A stretch of DNA of 64,000 nucleotides from the NCBI RefSeq assembly GCF_019112545.1, contig NW_025064896.1:377309-441308 (forward strand), read 5' to 3'. A model generated the notes under the pieces. That model ran no database searches. It saw nothing but the letters and a program-made list of their open reading frames with translations, and was not told where the DNA came from. The DNA comes from Guyanagaster necrorhizus. Taxonomy: Eukaryota > Basidiomycota > Agaricomycetes > Agaricales > Physalacriaceae. How positions within the stretch are numbered: position 1 is the stretch's first letter; each line of letters starts with the position of its first letter. The position numbers and the translations under genes are program-made. This document shows positions 34,277-47,345 of the stretch, one piece after another.

Positions 34277-34680
34277 TGTTAAGCCCAAGTGACATGTGAC
34301 CAAAACACATGATAAGTAGATGCTGTATTGTATTCATACAGTCATATCTAAGTTCACTTGTATGTGTTTGTGTGGCATTGTGTCTCAAGGCCAATACAAG
34401 TTGGCTTGAGATAGAATGGTGAAGAATAAACTTTAGCTTGAAGCTGAGGAATATACAGCAAGAGCTAGCCTACTTATATACTGCTCATCTGTGAAGATAA
34501 ATATACTACTACTAATTGTGTCTTTCCAAGTCATTATGCCCTTTGTCCTTGAGCATTGTTACTACCTACAAAAGAGTTGTTGTCCATTGTCAAAGGGTGT
34601 TATTGCATTGAAAGACAATGATGGACTCAGCTTTGTGATGACTAAGCTAGTCCCACAGTCCTAAGCACTGAGTCTAGATA
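34277..34680 (-). mobile_element. Element E 3' LTR, first part (split by chromovirus C)
   Basis: Begins TGTTAAGCCCAAG and matches the D/G LTR family. It breaks at 34680 after AGATA and continues at 53130 (AGATG...) to the end ATTATAACA at 53190. The two flanks form a 5-bp duplication with one transition. Confidence 0.8.
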
Positions 34681-35147
34681 TGTTATGATTTTTTCACCTT
34701 TACCCTGTTTCTCTATGAGTAACTCCTATTTATGATTAGTCAGAGTGCCTAGATCAGTGCTTAAGACCATGAGACTGAGCCTAGTCATCACAAGCCTAGT
34801 TGGTCATTGTCTTTTGACACAACAGCACTGCCTGACAATGCACAATGAACCTTTTATGTATAGTAGCATTTCCCAAGGACAATAGGCACAAAAGACTTGA
34901 TAACATACAATAGGAAGTAGTATAATTAGACACAACTTGTACAGTATTTAAGACAGCTCACTCTCACTGGTAAAACCCAGCTTTGAGCTAAAGTTTATCT
35001 TCATACCATTTCACTCTTGAGCCAGTCATAAGGTCTTGCTGCACCATGACCAATATTTACATCAGTGGACTCTGACATTTTCACTCAAAGTGTGAAGTGA
35101 CTTCAGTTTATCATGTGTTTATAGTCATGTGCAACTTGGGTTTAACA
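34681..35147 (+). repeat. Chromovirus C 5' LTR
   Basis: 467 bp, TGTTATGATTTTTTCACC to GGGTTTAACA. It has a TATA-like TATTTAAG at 34945-34952 and AGCTTTGAGCTAA at 34979-34991, where the RNA 5' end is expected. Confidence 0.9.
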
Positions 35148-35163
35148 ATTAGCTCAAAGCTTC
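35148..35163 (+). promoter_or_regulatory. Putative self-priming primer binding site of chromovirus C
   Basis: ATTAGCTCAAAGCTTC directly follows the LTR. Its TTAGCTCAAAGCT part is the exact reverse complement of the LTR motif AGCTTTGAGCTAA. There is no TGG as in tRNA-primed elements. Tf1/sushi-type chromoviruses are known to prime from their own RNA 5' end. Confidence 0.65.
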
Positions 35164-37399
35164 TTCTCTCCTTTCCTTATGCACAACTAGTGTGAAGGAA
35201 ACCAGATGCCCTCTATCAACATCAACCTATCAGACTCTAACTTTACCCACAAGTTCTTCAAACTCCTCACTTCCATCATCAGAACTCTTTTAAGCTTATT
35301 GGTGATCATACAGCTGTGCTGTGGATGTCAATCTGTTACTGCCTGGGCTATCAGACACTATCAAGAGTTTCAAAACATCTGATGAATTCTATGCAATGTA
35401 ACCCCTGACCTCCTATTACATAATATCTCTGACTGCTGAAAAACATCTCACCAGCCCCTGGCAAGCCCTCTACCTGGGGCTGAGCCTAGCAGCTCACATT
35501 AAGAGGATGTTCAAGAAGAAAGACATAAATACTCCCCTCAATGACCAGGCAAAGGCTGTAACCCTTGCCTCATAGGGTTCTGAAACCTATGGATTCCACT
35601 CCCTATTCCTGACCATAAGGATGAGGATCTTCCCATGGACTTCTTTGAACAGTTCTTATTCTCCAATTCTTTCTCTGCCCTGCAAATCCAGGAGATTTCT
35701 AATCATGCCTGAGACTCTCTTGATGCTATTAGGATGGCTCAGAGATTCCAACATAACTCCCCAGATCTCTCACCTCCCTATAGCACTCCAGCATGAAGCC
35801 CTGTCTTGATCCAGTTCTCTGTTGGGACCAGCAGTGGGATGGAGAGGACATCTGAGCAGCAGCTCAATGATGAATGAAGGAGACAAGAAGCATAGGATGA
35901 AATCATCCACTGATATTTTCCTACATGGGACCTCAATGTCCTGTTCAACTATAGCACAGCAGTATTACAGGAGGAGCAGTGGGTTAGAACACTCCATTCC
36001 TCTGACCCTGCCAGTTTTCTCCAAGCAGAAGTCCAGCATGAGGCAGAAGAGGCAGAGTGGAACTGACAACAATGACAGCAACAGCAAGAGGCTGAGGCAG
36101 CTTGCCTTGGAAGTGGCTCTCCAGACTGATACAGGCTCTATTTGGAGCTCTCACTCTCTTCTCCCATATTCTGAGAATCTAGCATCAGCAATGACCATGA
36201 TCCATAGACAGACAGACCCCATGAGGTCCTTACCACCAATGAAGCAAGAAACAGGGGGGACAATGGAATCTCTCCTCCTGGGCAGGCCAACTTCCATCCC
36301 ACCAGCCCTAAAACTCTTGAGTATCCCCCTCTCTAATATACTTCCAGCATAGATACTATCTTTGAGAATGATGAGTCTGTCCTTGGGCACTATGGACTTT
36401 GAGTACCTCTCAATACCCATATTTCCATCTGTGTCCTTCAAGGTTTTCTCAAAAGTAGAGTCACTCAACAATTCCTCAATGAGTGATTCTATGAAAACTT
36501 CTGCATCTATAGTGAGAGAGTGGAGGTCATGCAAACAGCAGGCAGAAACTGGTATAACAATAAGATTAGAAGTCATCCCTGAGCAGAATACACTGCTGCA
36601 TCAGTCTCAGCTTCTCCAAGCCTCACTGCTGAGCCTAGTATTCAGCCAGAGCAGCAGATTGCTAATAACTATTCAACTGCCCAAGGCCAAGGTGAGTAAC
36701 TTTGACCAGCCCACTGCCTCTCTCATTGCAGACAAGAAGGATGAGGAACAGCTAGTTGAGGATGATGAGGATAGCAAGAGTAGTGGAGTATCCCCCAAAG
36801 GCTGAGACACTGCTTATCTCTATCTGAAAGACACAGACAAAGAAGCTCTGAGAGAGGAAATACAAAGGAACAGGAAGGAGGAGTTCAAAGAGTTATATTA
36901 GAACAGGGTAACATTTCTATAGCATGATGATAACTGGTTATTATTTCCCATGGGAAAATTATATATTGCTAAACCATCTGAACAACAGGAGAAATTAAGA
37001 CATGCCACCACTGCATATGCCAAAAAAACATACAATCAATGGCATCTGGAAGATCAGCTCAGCAAGCTGCTGGCCTATCAGTTGCCACCCAAAGTCTGAC
37101 CAATGCCTTGGTCATCATCTGTCACTCTGAAACAAGCTGTATATATGGCACCATCAATCTGAAGCCAGTATTTGTATACAACCTCTTTAGTATAAATATT
37201 GGCATTCTGACTGTCACAAACCTGCAGTTGACCCAACCCTCAGCCTACCAGTTATCACAACCTATAGACAGAAGCTGAAAGCTAGCTACTAGCTATCCAA
37301 CCACCACCAGATCAGGCCTCAGGAAGTGGTGCTGGAAAGAAACCAGTCCAGGATGATCTAGAAGCAGTCCAACTAGAATTCACCATCTGAGATGAAATA
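35164..37399 (+). pseudogene. Chromovirus C pre-gag coding region, conserved in element D
   Basis: 2.2 kb of broken plus-strand coding sequence between the primer site and gag. Longest frames are 35822-36352 and 36362-36805. Peptides such as KEEFKELY-NRVTFL followed by NWLLFPMGKLY correspond to KDFIELYQDGAATLW and VIWLVSPMRQRY in element D (minus, 47.4 kb). The region is acidic and Ser/Gln-rich and its function is unknown. It may be the N-terminal part of an unusually long Gag. Confidence 0.55.
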
Positions 37400-38900
37400 A
37401 TTGTGCACAAAGAAGCAGCACTTCAGGAGAGTCCAGTAGCCAATGATAATTCCCTCTATTTATTCCCTGGCCTCCCAACTGAATGGCAGCACCTCTCTTT
37501 TGAAGAATGGCCCAATCCAGTGGGTCTTCTGCCAGAAAATGCTGCCATCTTACAATGCAAACTGGACCTACTTTGCAAACCCCATCCCTTTAAGAGAGCA
37601 TCTGACAACATTGATCAATTTCTGGTAGACTGTGAGCAGTACTTTAAAGTGTACATAGGCTACCTCAGCACTAACAATGAACCAAGTAGTCTTCACTATC
37701 TTGTACCTCGAAGACAAGGTGAAGACCTGGTGGATCTTAATCTTGCCTAACTTCTGATCAACCACAAGGAGGCATTATCAGTACCTCTCATGGCCAGTAT
37801 TTAAACAAATGCTACATGACAAGTTCATTGATTCAGTGGTGCAAGAGGTGCACAAACAAAAGATCAAGGACTGGAAGATGAGAGACAAAGCTGCAACTAA
37901 CTACTTTGACAAGCTGGAGTGACTTGCCAAACTCATCAGTATATAGGATGATGTGGCAGATGATGGGAGAATGGTCAAGGCCCTCAAGAGAGAAACCCCA
38001 TCCTCCTACATCACTATGATCACAGCTATCAGGATCAAAGAGCTAATCTCCAGAGGATATGATGAATGGAAAGAGCAGATCATCAAGATGTACAAGGAGT
38101 GACAGCAGCAGAAGGCAGAACAAAACACCCTGCAGGACTACTGGAAGCTGAATCAGCTTTTGATCTCCAGCAAGACCACCAACATGTCCAACACCACCAA
38201 ATCAGAGTCCTCAATGGCTGGTCCATCATACTCAGTCCAGAAGATGGGCACTGGAACTACTTATACTGAGACAAAAAAGCCAATAGACATAGACCAGCTC
38301 AAGAAGGAGGAAAAGTGTTTCAACTGCAGCTAGAAGGGCCACATGCCAAAGGATTGCCTCAGGAAGAAGCAGATCTGAGAAGATATTCAACACAAATCAC
38401 TGAGCTCCAGAAGAAAGAGGAAGGCCTGGGTCCTGACATGAAGGTAGAGGAGGTAAAAGACAGGGCTGACCAGTGGGTGATTCTACTGAGTCAGCTGAGA
38501 AGCTTCATGGTGTGCAGACAATACCTGCTGGTCAGACTGATAATACCTCTATAGTTACATCTATGACTAAATTATGCATGCATTTGAATATACCTGAATT
38601 ACCCAGTGTCCACACCAAAGAATCACCAAAAGAAACTCAAATGCCTATGGGCTGAACAGGGAGAGAGGTCTCCAAGATATAGCTCAAACTGTTTGACACA
38701 GAATGAACATGAAGAGCCATATGAGAAGTGCCAATGGAGGAAGCAGCAAAGATGGTACTCAAGAACTGAATACACAGAATCTGAGCTGAAGAAGTCATTG
38801 ATGAGATAATCAAGAGGATGAAAGAAGCAGAAAGGTGTCAAGCCTTGGAGTGGCTCAATGAGCTAAGTGGACTCCAATGACATGTCTGCTGGTCTAAAAC
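37400..38900 (+). pseudogene. Chromovirus C gag with zinc knuckle
   Basis: Frame 37403-37750 includes FKRASDNIDQFLVDCEQYF. A CCHC knuckle lies near 38315 (KCFNC-x-KGHMPKDC) with one stop inside. Frameshifts and stops break it into at least five pieces. Confidence 0.65.
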
Positions 38901-38939
38901 CATGGGACAAGATCTCACAATTAAAGCTCAGATCAAAAC

Positions 38940-39441
38940 ACTCAGCAACTGAGTCACTCATTCAGTGACAGTACTGATTGACAGTAGCTGCACTGGCAGT
39001 TTGATAAACTGTGCTTTCATCAACAAGCACCAACTATCTACACAAGCCACTGCTGTCTCTATCCCCATCTATAATGTGGATAGAACAAAGAATCAGGCTG
39101 GTTCAATCACTGAATTCATTGAACTCAGACTTATGATCAGTGATCACTCCAAATGAACCAACCTGGCTGTTACTGATCTCAGGGCCAAGGAAATTTTTCT
39201 TGGCCATGATTGGCTAATCTGCCACAACCCACTAATCAACTGAAAGACTGGCTGCATCACATTCACATGATGCCACTGTAGAAAAATCCCCTTTGAGTTA
39301 TCAGATGAGGACCCTGAGAATTGATAAGATGAGGAGATGGAGGATGGAGAAACTATTCTTGCTATAGACCTACAGGAGGCCATACATATTTGTGCAGTCC
39401 ACCACACCAATGACCTAGCAGTGAAGGCCAATGCAGGAAAG
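38940..39441 (+). pseudogene. Chromovirus C protease region
   Basis: TVLIDSSCTGSLINCAFINKH is the retropepsin motif with D-S-G changed to D-S-S (a G-A change). It continues through KEIFLGHDWL and is interrupted by element D at 39442. Confidence 0.7.
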
Positions 39442-39974
39442 TGTTAGGCCTAAATTCCACATGACCAATAACACATGATAAACTGACACAACCTCACACT
39501 TCAGGTTAAATGTCAGAGTCCACCTGATGTGTTTGATGGTGCTGTGTTATCAAGATGTTGCAGATTGCTTGAAATAAGATGGTAAAAGAATAAACTTTAG
39601 CTTGAAGCTGAGATTATTACAGCAAGAGCTACACTACTTATATACTAATCATTGTCTGTTCTAAAGATATAACTATCTAATTGTTCATCCTGGTGCTGTA
39701 GAGCATTTTGTCCAGTGTTGCTAAGCTACCTACAAAAGATTATTATCTGCTGTTAAGCTGTTACTGCTGTTACTGCTGCATAATGACAAAAGAGGGTATT
39801 CTGTCATTGTGCTGCTATGAGGCTTCACAGCAGCACAGTAGAACCTGGGCTGGACTGCTGACTAAGCCTTCCCATGGTTCTAAGTGCTAGTTAGGTGCTC
39901 TGACTAAGCAGAAATAGGGGTCAATTTCTGAATGAATTAAGTAAAAAGAAAAGAAAATAGGAAAAATCATAACA
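39442..39974 (-). repeat. Chromovirus D 3' LTR
   Basis: 533 bp, nearly identical to 49164-49696; visible differences are mostly C-T or G-A. The adjoining TTACTCTCTTCTTAAG is the complement of the purine tract. Confidence 0.9.
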
Positions 39975-42900
39975 TTACTCTCTTCTTAAGACCATCATCC
40001 TGATGGCTTTGTTAGAGATAAGTCTGCTAGTCCATAGGCAGTCACAATATCTCATTTCAGTCATAATGACCCACCCATCATTTTGTAAGATTCATGAAGA
40101 CATTGACTGCTTGTAGTCAACATATCCTCTGCTGTCATCCAATGATGAATGAAACTTGCCCTTCTTCTCTGTGGGCTAGATTTATTTATCCAGTTGATGT
40201 TCATAGTCCTGTATAACTTTGTTGGCATCCATTTGTTTTTCATTAATCCATTGGTTTGATTCTGGTCCATATCCTTTCCAACTGAGTAGGTAGTCCACTG
40301 TTGTTGTTCCACCACTACATACCTTGACTTTTTGTAATTTGTGGTTCAATATTTGATCAATTTTATAATGTTCTTCATCATCAATCAAGTCTGGCAGCAG
40401 TGGTGGTAGATGTTCCTAGTTTGGAAAAGCAGATGTGATGTATGGTGTCAATAATGCTTTGTTGAAGACATTATGGACCTTCCAGGTTGTTGGCAATTTC
40501 AATTTGTATGCTGAACTGCTGACTTTTGCCAGGACTATGAACTGTCCTGTTTGTTTGTCTGTTAGCTTTTGTTTTGGAAAGGATAGGTGAAGATTTGTTG
40601 TATCCAACCAGACTTTGTTGTTGATTGAATATTTGTGGGCCAGCCTTCAATGTTTGTCATACTACTTCTTCATTGTTGAGGCAGCCTTTTCAAGTGCTGT
40701 CTTCATTTTGTCATGAATTTTTGTCATAGTTGTGGCAAAATCTGTCAATGCCAGTGTTGTCATGTGTACTCATTCACTTTGGGTGACTAATGGATGATGC
40801 CCATAGTTAATGAAGAAAGGGGTTTTGCCAGTGGCTGAGTGAATCTGATTATTGTGTTGAAAAGTGGCTAATGCTAGCCATTCTATCCAATCATCTTGTT
40901 GATAGTTTATGAAAAGATGGAGATACTTTTTGATTTCTTGATTCACCTGCTCTGTCTGGCCATCCATTTAGGGATGATATGCTGTCGATATGTTTTGCTT
41001 GATGTTGAGCAGTTGATACAAGTCATCTAGGAATTTGGAGACAAATTATAGTCCTCTATCTGAAATGACAACTTGTGGCATGCTGTACTTAGCATAGACT
41101 TCATCCTGTAGGATTTTTGCCCATCCTTCTGATGTTAATTCTGTCAAACAAGTGATCAAAATGATTGCTTTGGAGAGGTGATTGACTATAACAATAATAG
41201 CATCATAGCTGTCACTTTCTGGAAGCCCAGTCACTATGTCCACCAAAATATGGATCCATAGTGATGAAGACACCTCATTTGGATGCAGATGTGCAGCTTG
41301 AAGTCATATGGAGGATTTGCCTTATTGATAAACCTTGCAAGCTTTGATATATCAGGTGATATCTTGGTCTATTTTGGGCCACTAATATTTTCATAGTATA
41401 AGCTTTTTTGTCTTGGTGATGCCTGAGTGACCAGCCATTGCATAGTTATGACTCGTGGTGATGATATCACCATGGAGTCCTTGATCTCTAGGAATATAGA
41501 TCCACCCATTGCAATGGATTAATTCTCCTTCTTTCTTCAGTCTTCATTTGTGGTTCAGAGACAGAGCAATTTGTTGATCCTATTTATGGAGATCTCAGGT
41601 TGCACTCTTGATATGCTCATGTATTTTCTCTTCCATAGACATGATCATTGCTTGGAAGTGTTTGGATTATAGTAATATGACTCCTTTATTATCATCTCCT
41701 CCTTGATCATGGTCAGCTCTTTGGCTAAGGAAATCTGCCTTCTTGTTTGCTACTCCAGCCTTGTGGTGTAGCATATATTTGTATTCAGATAATTCTATGA
41801 TCCATCAAGCTTGTCAGTGATTAAGCTTCTGTGGGAGACAGAAATATTGTAAGTTCTGGTGATCTGTCTAGATCTCAAAAATCTGGACTGCTCCAATGAG
41901 ATAATGTTGCCATTCAGCTAAGGCAAGCATTATAGCAAGGAGTTCCTTGTCATAAATCTCATAGTTGCATTCTGTAACAGTGAGTGCTTTTGATAAAAAT
42001 GCAACTGGTCACTATTTGCTGTCTTGTTCTTGAGAAAGGACAGCCCCAATAGTGCCCTTGCTTGAATTAGCCTCTACTTGGAACTTTTCATCCTGGATTG
42101 GTATTGCCAGAATGACATCCTCAGCCAATCAGTGTTTGAGGTTGTCAAATACTGATTGCTGTGAGGGTCCCCAAGTCCATAGCACATTTCTGGTTAATTG
42201 TGTCATGGGTTAGACTATTTTGCTGTAGTCCTGAATGAACTGCCAGTAGAAGTTGGTGAAGCTGAGAAAGGATTGTAGTTTCTTCTTCTTAGTCAGCTCC
42301 AGCTATTCAGTTACTCCTGCTACCTTGACAGGGTCTATTCTGATACTTTCTTTGCTGATTATGACTCTAAGGTATTCAGTTTTCAATACCTCAAACTTGC
42401 ATTTCTCAGCTTTGAGGAAGAGGCAATGCTTTCTCATTAAGGCTAGTACTTGTCATACCAGTCAGCAGTGCTCCTCTTTGGTCTTAGACATAATTAAAAT
42501 ATCATCCAAGTAGATCATAACTCTTCCCATGGCAATGAGATCTTTGAAGATGTCATTCATCATCCACTAGAAAGTAGCAGGCGAGTTAGTGAGCCCAAAG
42601 AACATAACTGTGGGTTCAAATAATCTATGGTTAGTTTGAAAGGCAGCCTTTCACTCATTGCCTTCTTTGATGTGTATGTTGTTATACCCCTATTGGACAT
42701 CCAGTTTGGTGTAGTATCTGGCACCATGGAGTTTATCCATCAATTCAGAGATTAACAGAAGTGGATAACAATTCTTGATTGTTATCTCATTCAGCTTCTG
42801 ATAAGCCTGTACTGATCAGAGTTTTCTATCCTTCTTTTTGATGAAGAAGAAAGAAGAGGCCATTGGAGATTTTGATGGCCAAATCCTCCCACTGGACAGA

Positions 42901-43300
42901 TTCTCATTAAGGAATTTGTCCAGTTCCTGTTGTTCATTGTTGCTAAATGGATAAACCTTGCAATCCAGATTAGTGTTTGCATTGGAAATCAGTTCTATAG
43001 CATGGTCCCAAAGCTTTAGGTCAGGTAATTCATCAAAACTTTCTTTTTCAAATAAGTCTCTATAGTCTTATGCTCATTCAGACACTATCTCTTCAAACAT
43101 TCTTTTCTCCTTCCTGGCATTGGCTTTTGCTGTCAGGCCATTCATATGGTGTATGGTATAAATGTGAATTGCCTTTTGTAAGTTGACAGGAGGAATTGTC
43201 TCACCATCTTTCATTTCTTTATCCCACCAATCCTTGGGATCTTCATCAGGTAGTTCAAATAGAACTTTCTGGCATTGGCATCTAGTGAAAATGATGTGCC
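39975..43300 (-). pseudogene. Chromovirus D pol: RT, RNase H, integrase, chromodomain
   Basis: Minus-strand RT keeps an intact YLDD (complement near 42505). Integrase pieces lie at 41273-41046 (HILVDIVTGLPESDSYDAI and VVISDRG, both Asp kept) and 40967-40770. The chromodomain lies at ~40388-40190 (YLLSWKGYGPESNQWINEK). Stops and shifts interrupt it throughout, but motifs are better kept than in chromovirus A. Confidence 0.8.
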
Positions 43301-43620
43301 CAGTCTTTCAATTGATCAACAGATTGTGTCAAATCAACCAATCATAACCAAAGAATATTTTCTTGGTCTCTAGATTGGTTACTGCCAAGTCAATTCATTT
43401 GGAATGATCTCCAATACTGAGCCTAAGCTTGACATATTCAGTGATTGAACTAGCTTGGTTCTTTGTCCCATCCACATTGTAAACTGGAATTGGTGCTATA
43501 AGAAGATTGTGCTTAGTGATGAAAGCATGATTGATTGAACTTCCAGTGCATCCACTATCGATCAATGCAGTAACTGTATGAGTGTTTTGAGATGTGAGCA
43601 TCTTGATTTAGGCTTTGGCC
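43301..43620 (-). pseudogene. Chromovirus D protease
   Basis: Frame 43601-43395 contains TVTALIDSGCTGSSINHAF with the catalytic D-S-G intact, followed by VDGTKNQASSITEY. Confidence 0.75.
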
Positions 43621-43649
43621 AGTAGATCTTGGCCTAAAGTCCTGAATCA

Positions 43650-45562
43650 TCAGATGAACTTACATGGTCTCTGAAGTTCATCAAGCCACTCCAGGGCTTG
43701 GCACCATTCAGCCTTCTTCATTCCTTTGATCATGTCATCTACTACTTCTTTGGCCCAGATCTTATAGACTCAATTTCTAAGCACAGCTTTTGCCATGACT
43801 TTATCTTTCATATCCTTGATGGCTCACCAAGTCCATTCAGTGTCAAATGGCCTTAGCCAACTGATGGGGCTCTCTGCCTCTGTTCAGCCTATAGGCAGTT
43901 GAGTCTGTTCTTTAAGTGATTCCAGTGTTTGAGTGATAATGTCAGGTATATTTGAATGCATGCATAATTTAGACATAGGTAATACTACAGAGATAAAATC
44001 AGTTTGTCCAGCATCTGTTTGTGACACACCACTCTTTAGTTCTCTAGCCAAGTCAGTGGAATCACTCACTGCTCAGCCTTGTCTTTTACCTCCTCAGCCT
44101 TTATTTCTGGTCTGAGGTCCTCTTCTTTCTTCATTAACTCAGTGATCTGCATTCATATATCTTCTTGAGTGTGCTTATTCTTCTTCTGGAGACAGTTTCA
44201 TGTCATGTGGCCCTTCTGGCCACAATTGAAACACTTCCCCTCCTTCTTGAGATGATTCACATCCATTGGCTTACCTGTTCTGGTATATGTCATGCCCATA
44301 CCAGTTTTCTTCTCACCATATGAGGAAGTTGAGGCTGAGCTGCTGGGCTTGGTAGCTATGGTCATATTAGAGATAGAGGGCTTTGCACTCTGTCTCTGAT
44401 TCTTCTGTCCTCTCTATGATAGGATGGACAATTCTGCCTTCTGCCACTGCCACTCTCTGTACATGGTGATAATATGCTCCTTCCATTTATCATATCCCCT
44501 CAGGATGCCATGTCTGATGTCTGAGATAATCTTCAGATAGGAGGGCAGAGCTTCCATCTTCATATATTCAACTATTCATCTGGTATCAGCAACATTGTCT
44601 CAGACTCCAGCAAGTTTGCCAAGTCATTCTAACTTGTCAAAGTAGTCTATGGCTGGTTTATCAGCCATTTTGAAGTCCTTCATCTTCTGTTTGTGGACTT
44701 CTTGGATGGCTGGGTCTGTAAACTTGTTGATGATCATTTGTTTGAAGACTGGCCATGAGGGATATCAGTGATGTTGTCATGTGGTGGATCAGAACATGGG
44801 AGCAAGGAGGATCCACCATGTTGTCACCTTGTCCTCCATGTGGGTTGAGACAAATGTCACCTTGTATATGTCAAGAAGGAAGTATGAGGCAAATACTTAG
44901 AAATATTGATCACAGTTGGTTAAGAAGCAATCAATATCATTGGATGCTTCTCTAAAGGAGTGGGATTTGCATATGAGATTTGGTTTCATGTTGAGTATTT
45001 AGGCACCAGCATTGAGAGTGGTCATAAGATTTAGGATTCCACCAGAGGATGAGACTGCCCATCCTGCTGGAGGCTCTGGGAATGAATGGAGGGAGCTGTC
45101 ATCAGTGATGGGACTTTCCAGCAGGGGTACTTCTTTTCACATGATCTGCCCATTCTTAATGGTTCAGCCTTGGGTAGTGGCCTTAGGATCATCCATCTCA
45201 GAGGTCTTTGATGCTGCTTCACTGTCTTTGGCTTCATCTGGCAGAGGTTGTCTGACAAATGGTTGCCAAACTGGCAGCCTCTATAAGTTTGGGTAATGGC
45301 TGCTTGATTGTGGTTGGCTTCTGGAAAGCTGAGATGCTGTGCTGCAGACAGCCAAGGTGATGAATGAGTATTGAGATGATGCTGTCTGAACTGAGAGAGC
45401 TATGTTTGATGGCTTACTCAGCACTATGCTTACCATCCATGGCCTTGGTGTCATATCATACTTAGGCTGATAAGCTGGTAATAGTGTCATCTGGTGTTCT
45501 AAATATCTTTTATTATAAATAAAAATAGCCCACTCAGTGGCTGCATATTGCAAAATCTTCAT
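43650..45562 (-). pseudogene. Chromovirus D gag with CCHC knuckle
   Basis: The zinc knuckle KCFNCGQKGHMT-NC lies near 44240-44195 with one stop. Upstream gag frames include 45258-45031 and 45562-45281, the latter (AATEWAIFIYNKRYLE) matching the start of the gag-proximal region of element C (ATTAYAKKTYNQWHLE). Confidence 0.65.
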
Positions 45563-45569
45563 TCACTAA

Positions 45570-47345
45570 AGAGGATCTGAGTATGCATAAGATGAAAACA
45601 GATACAGCAGAGCTTTATCCACTGACCACACTCACATCAACACACACACAAAACTCTTAGTTTGTGAAGGGATTATAATGCAATAAAGGTAGTAATCAAC
45701 AAATATAATTGTCCTCTTCAATGAGATCACAGTGTGTGAACAGTAATAGTATGCTTATAACAGTCTGAGGTCTCTCTAGGTCTCAAGGCTTTTTGTTTTA
45801 TCAGAACAAGAGGTGGCAACAGGTGTTGCCAGGCCTCAAGGCAAAGAGTACTGCAGCTCAATACAATACATTGAAACACTCTCACAAAACTCTCCAAATC
45901 ATCCTAAGCACAGCTCAGATCATCTCAAAATCTCTAATATATACAATACATGACTCAAAGCTTTGTGCTCTAAGCAAAAACCAATCACAAACACATCTAC
46001 AAGTGCCAAAGAGCATAGATCTCTGTTCACAAGTTTCTAAACCAATTATAAACCCACAGGATTCAAACCTATGTGATCCAGAGACACAAAACACAATAAA
46101 ACACTGTCTGACAGACCAAAGGGTTTGAACCTCTGCCACCTGTAGCACTGCATATCACAAATACCTCAAAAACTCAAGATGGCATCCTTCAGACACTGCT
46201 CTCTTATTCTCAGGTTAGAGTGCCATCCAAAACCTCTTATCAAACCAGGCTCAAGTCCTTCATGAGCATCAATACCTTGCTTAGTTCTCACAGCTCTCTC
46301 TACAATGTTCAATAATACATTTATTCTCTTGCCCAAAGTTACAAACACAAACTCAGAGCCAGAGTGCAAGGCTTTCTGTGCCCAATACACCACAACTGTG
46401 GGGGTCAGAAACTCCCTTTTTCTACTCATACAATACCATATTTAAATACTCTACTATGGTCCTTACTAATACAATCCTACTATGGTATCTTCAAAGCATA
46501 AGACTCTGTGCCAGATCCCACAGGTATTATCCATGCATATATTGCAGTTGCTATGCTTATTCTCTTCTGAGCCAGGACTGTGCAATGTCTCCTCACTAGC
46601 TGACCTTGGCTAGCTGGTCTAGCTAGATCTGCTCGCTTTCTCCTTGTCTTGGTGACACATCTCTGACAGCAGTAAACTGTTCTAGACTCCTGGAGTTATC
46701 TCCTGTGTCTGGAGTCAGCCACAATAGTTATGTTCTCCTTTTCCAGTGTCTCAACCTTCTCTCTGGCTCATAAATTGCACTGCTTCTGGCCCAATATGTA
46801 TTAATTAACTTACCCAATATAGTATGTATCATACTGTGGTATGATGCAGAGTCTCTTGCTGTGTTAAGCACACTAAGGCACTGTAAGTATGCATGCAAGT
46901 CTCTGAGCAGTACACATGCTATTCATCTCTGAGAGTAGTATTTCTCTATCTATTCCTTTGTTGCCATCAGGTCATTTCTCTATTCAGCATCCAGTTAATC
47001 AGATACCTTTTCTTGGGTCTCAGTTCTCTGTTCTAAGGCATGTTCCATCAGTGCATCATTGATCAATGTGATCAGAATTGCTGATCATATTTTGATCATA
47101 TCCTTTTTATTTTTAGCATGCTCTCTTATAATGGTATTGGCATATTTAGGGCTAAGTGCTAGAACCTCACATGCAGTCTAACCCCTCTGATATTAGTCTG
47201 CTACTAGGCCATGCACTTTACTCCTTGTTACTTCAGTTTAGCCTTATGATGGCTAGGTTTCTGTGCACTCTTATTTTATTCTCAGTTACATGCTTACTAG
47301 ACTGAAATACAGTCCATATATTCTCAATTTTTGCAATTTTACACA
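45570..47345. mobile_element. Unclassified insertion within chromovirus D
   Basis: Comparison with element C shows that the D coding sequence stops near 47345 and resumes near 45562, leaving ~1.8 kb of extra sequence. It has no coding capacity that I recognise. It includes two B-box-like stretches on opposite strands (GATTCAAACC near 46057, GGGTTTGAACC near 46120) and CA-rich tracts. It may be a non-autonomous element; ends and target duplication were not resolved. Confidence 0.45.
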
